A stretch of 64,000 bases of DNA, taken from the NCBI RefSeq assembly GCF_003011965.1, contig NZ_PXWG01000010.1, positions 1 to 64,000 on the forward strand, given 5' to 3'. The notes under the pieces are model-generated. The model searched no databases and had not been told where the DNA came from. It saw nothing but the letters and a program-made list of their open reading frames with translations. The stretch is from Streptosporangium nondiastaticum. GTDB lineage: Bacteria > Actinomycetota > Actinomycetes > Streptomycetales > Streptomycetaceae. The translations under genes and the position numbers were made by a program. Positions 63,869 through 64,000 of this stretch are shown one piece after another (positions within the stretch are counted from its first letter, which is position 1; each line of letters begins with the position of its first letter).

Positions 63869-64000
63869 ATGCCGATCACCGATGTGCCCCGTGGACTGGC
63901 CGGCGTCGTCGTCACCGACACCGCGCTCGGCGACGTCCGCGGCCGGGAGGGCTTCTACCACTACCGCCAGTACTCGGCCGTCGAACTCGCGCAGACGCGC
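63869..64000 (+). CDS. Second citrate synthase (5' end only)
   Basis: The window ends inside this gene. The 44 visible residues, MPITDVPRGLAGVVVTDTAL then GREGFYHYRQYSAVEL, match the N-terminus of citrate/methylcitrate synthases, where the first strand region and the RG-x-FYHYR stretch are conserved. GAGGAGG lies 5 nt before ATG 63869. It has no HTH domain and is divergent from the HTH-citrate synthase gene; the array of inverted repeats between them suggests joint control. Confidence 0.85.
   Translation, partial: MPITDVPRGLAGVVVTDTALGDVRGREGFYHYRQYSAVELAQTR

Overview
The window is a very GC-rich (about 73% by eye) actinobacterial chromosome segment. Codon bias, gene content and gene order (miaA, dapF, a second RelA/SpoT homologue, hflX, a siderophore synthetase cluster, dinG-like helicase, lexA, nrdR, nrdJ, rnhB, recQ, hrdB, parE, citrate synthases) point to the core chromosome of a Streptomyces. 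From memory this matches the S. coelicolor block around SCO5790 to SCO5832. I saw no rRNA, tRNA, insertion sequence, prophage, integrase or CRISPR array.

Layout. 0-10 kb: small conserved genes, miaA, dapF, rshA, a secreted M1 peptidase and hflX, closed by a 66-bp perfect palindromic terminator. 10-11 kb: a lipoprotein-like serine protease. 11.4-18.2 kb: an NRPS-independent siderophore (NIS) operon made of an aminotransferase, two IucA/IucC synthetases and a hydroxamate-type acyltransferase; no decarboxylase or N-monooxygenase is present. 18.3-25.2 kb: DNA repair and nucleotide supply (DinG-like helicase, LexA with its own SOS box, NrdR with tandem NrdR-like boxes, class II reductase NrdJ). 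25.2-30.4 kb: an accessory-looking stretch with two TetR regulators next to clear inverted-repeat operators, an arylamine N-acetyltransferase and an ABC-F protein. 30.4-44 kb: housekeeping and conserved hypothetical genes (phosphatase, ADP-ribosylglycohydrolase, RNase HII, a RecQ helicase with a phosphoribosyltransferase-like tail, DUF4192, debranching-type glycosidase, NrtR-like Nudix protein, fused ABC transporter). 44-51 kb: GntR regulator, principal sigma factor HrdB, a trypsin-like secreted protease, DUF7455 protein and ParE. 51-56 kb: a NarL-type two-component system and a DUF485/SSS acetate-type symporter pair. 56-61.4 kb: a CitA/CitB-type two-component system divergent from an NMT1-type ABC importer. 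61.4-64 kb: an Apd1-like sucrase/ferredoxin protein behind an iron box, then two divergent citrate synthase genes, the second cut off by the window end.

How the parts may work together. lexA, the helicase and nrdR-nrdJ form a repair and dNTP block. The NIS operon uses citrate-type chemistry, and the far end of the window carries an iron-box-controlled Fe-S protein beside citrate synthases, so an iron-citrate link is possible but unproven. Many genes have a TANNNT hexamer 6-7 nt before the start codon, which suggests frequent leaderless transcription.

The items I find most worth a second look are the AT-rich inverted-repeat array between the divergent citrate synthase genes (one encodes a protein with an N-terminal HTH), the iron box overlapping a leaderless start, the incomplete NIS pathway with low-complexity inserts in all four proteins, an SOS-like box before parE, and the RecQ-PRTase fusion. 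All start codons other than those fixed by a clear ribosome binding site or -10 box are best guesses. Statements about families and synteny come from memory; no searches were run.
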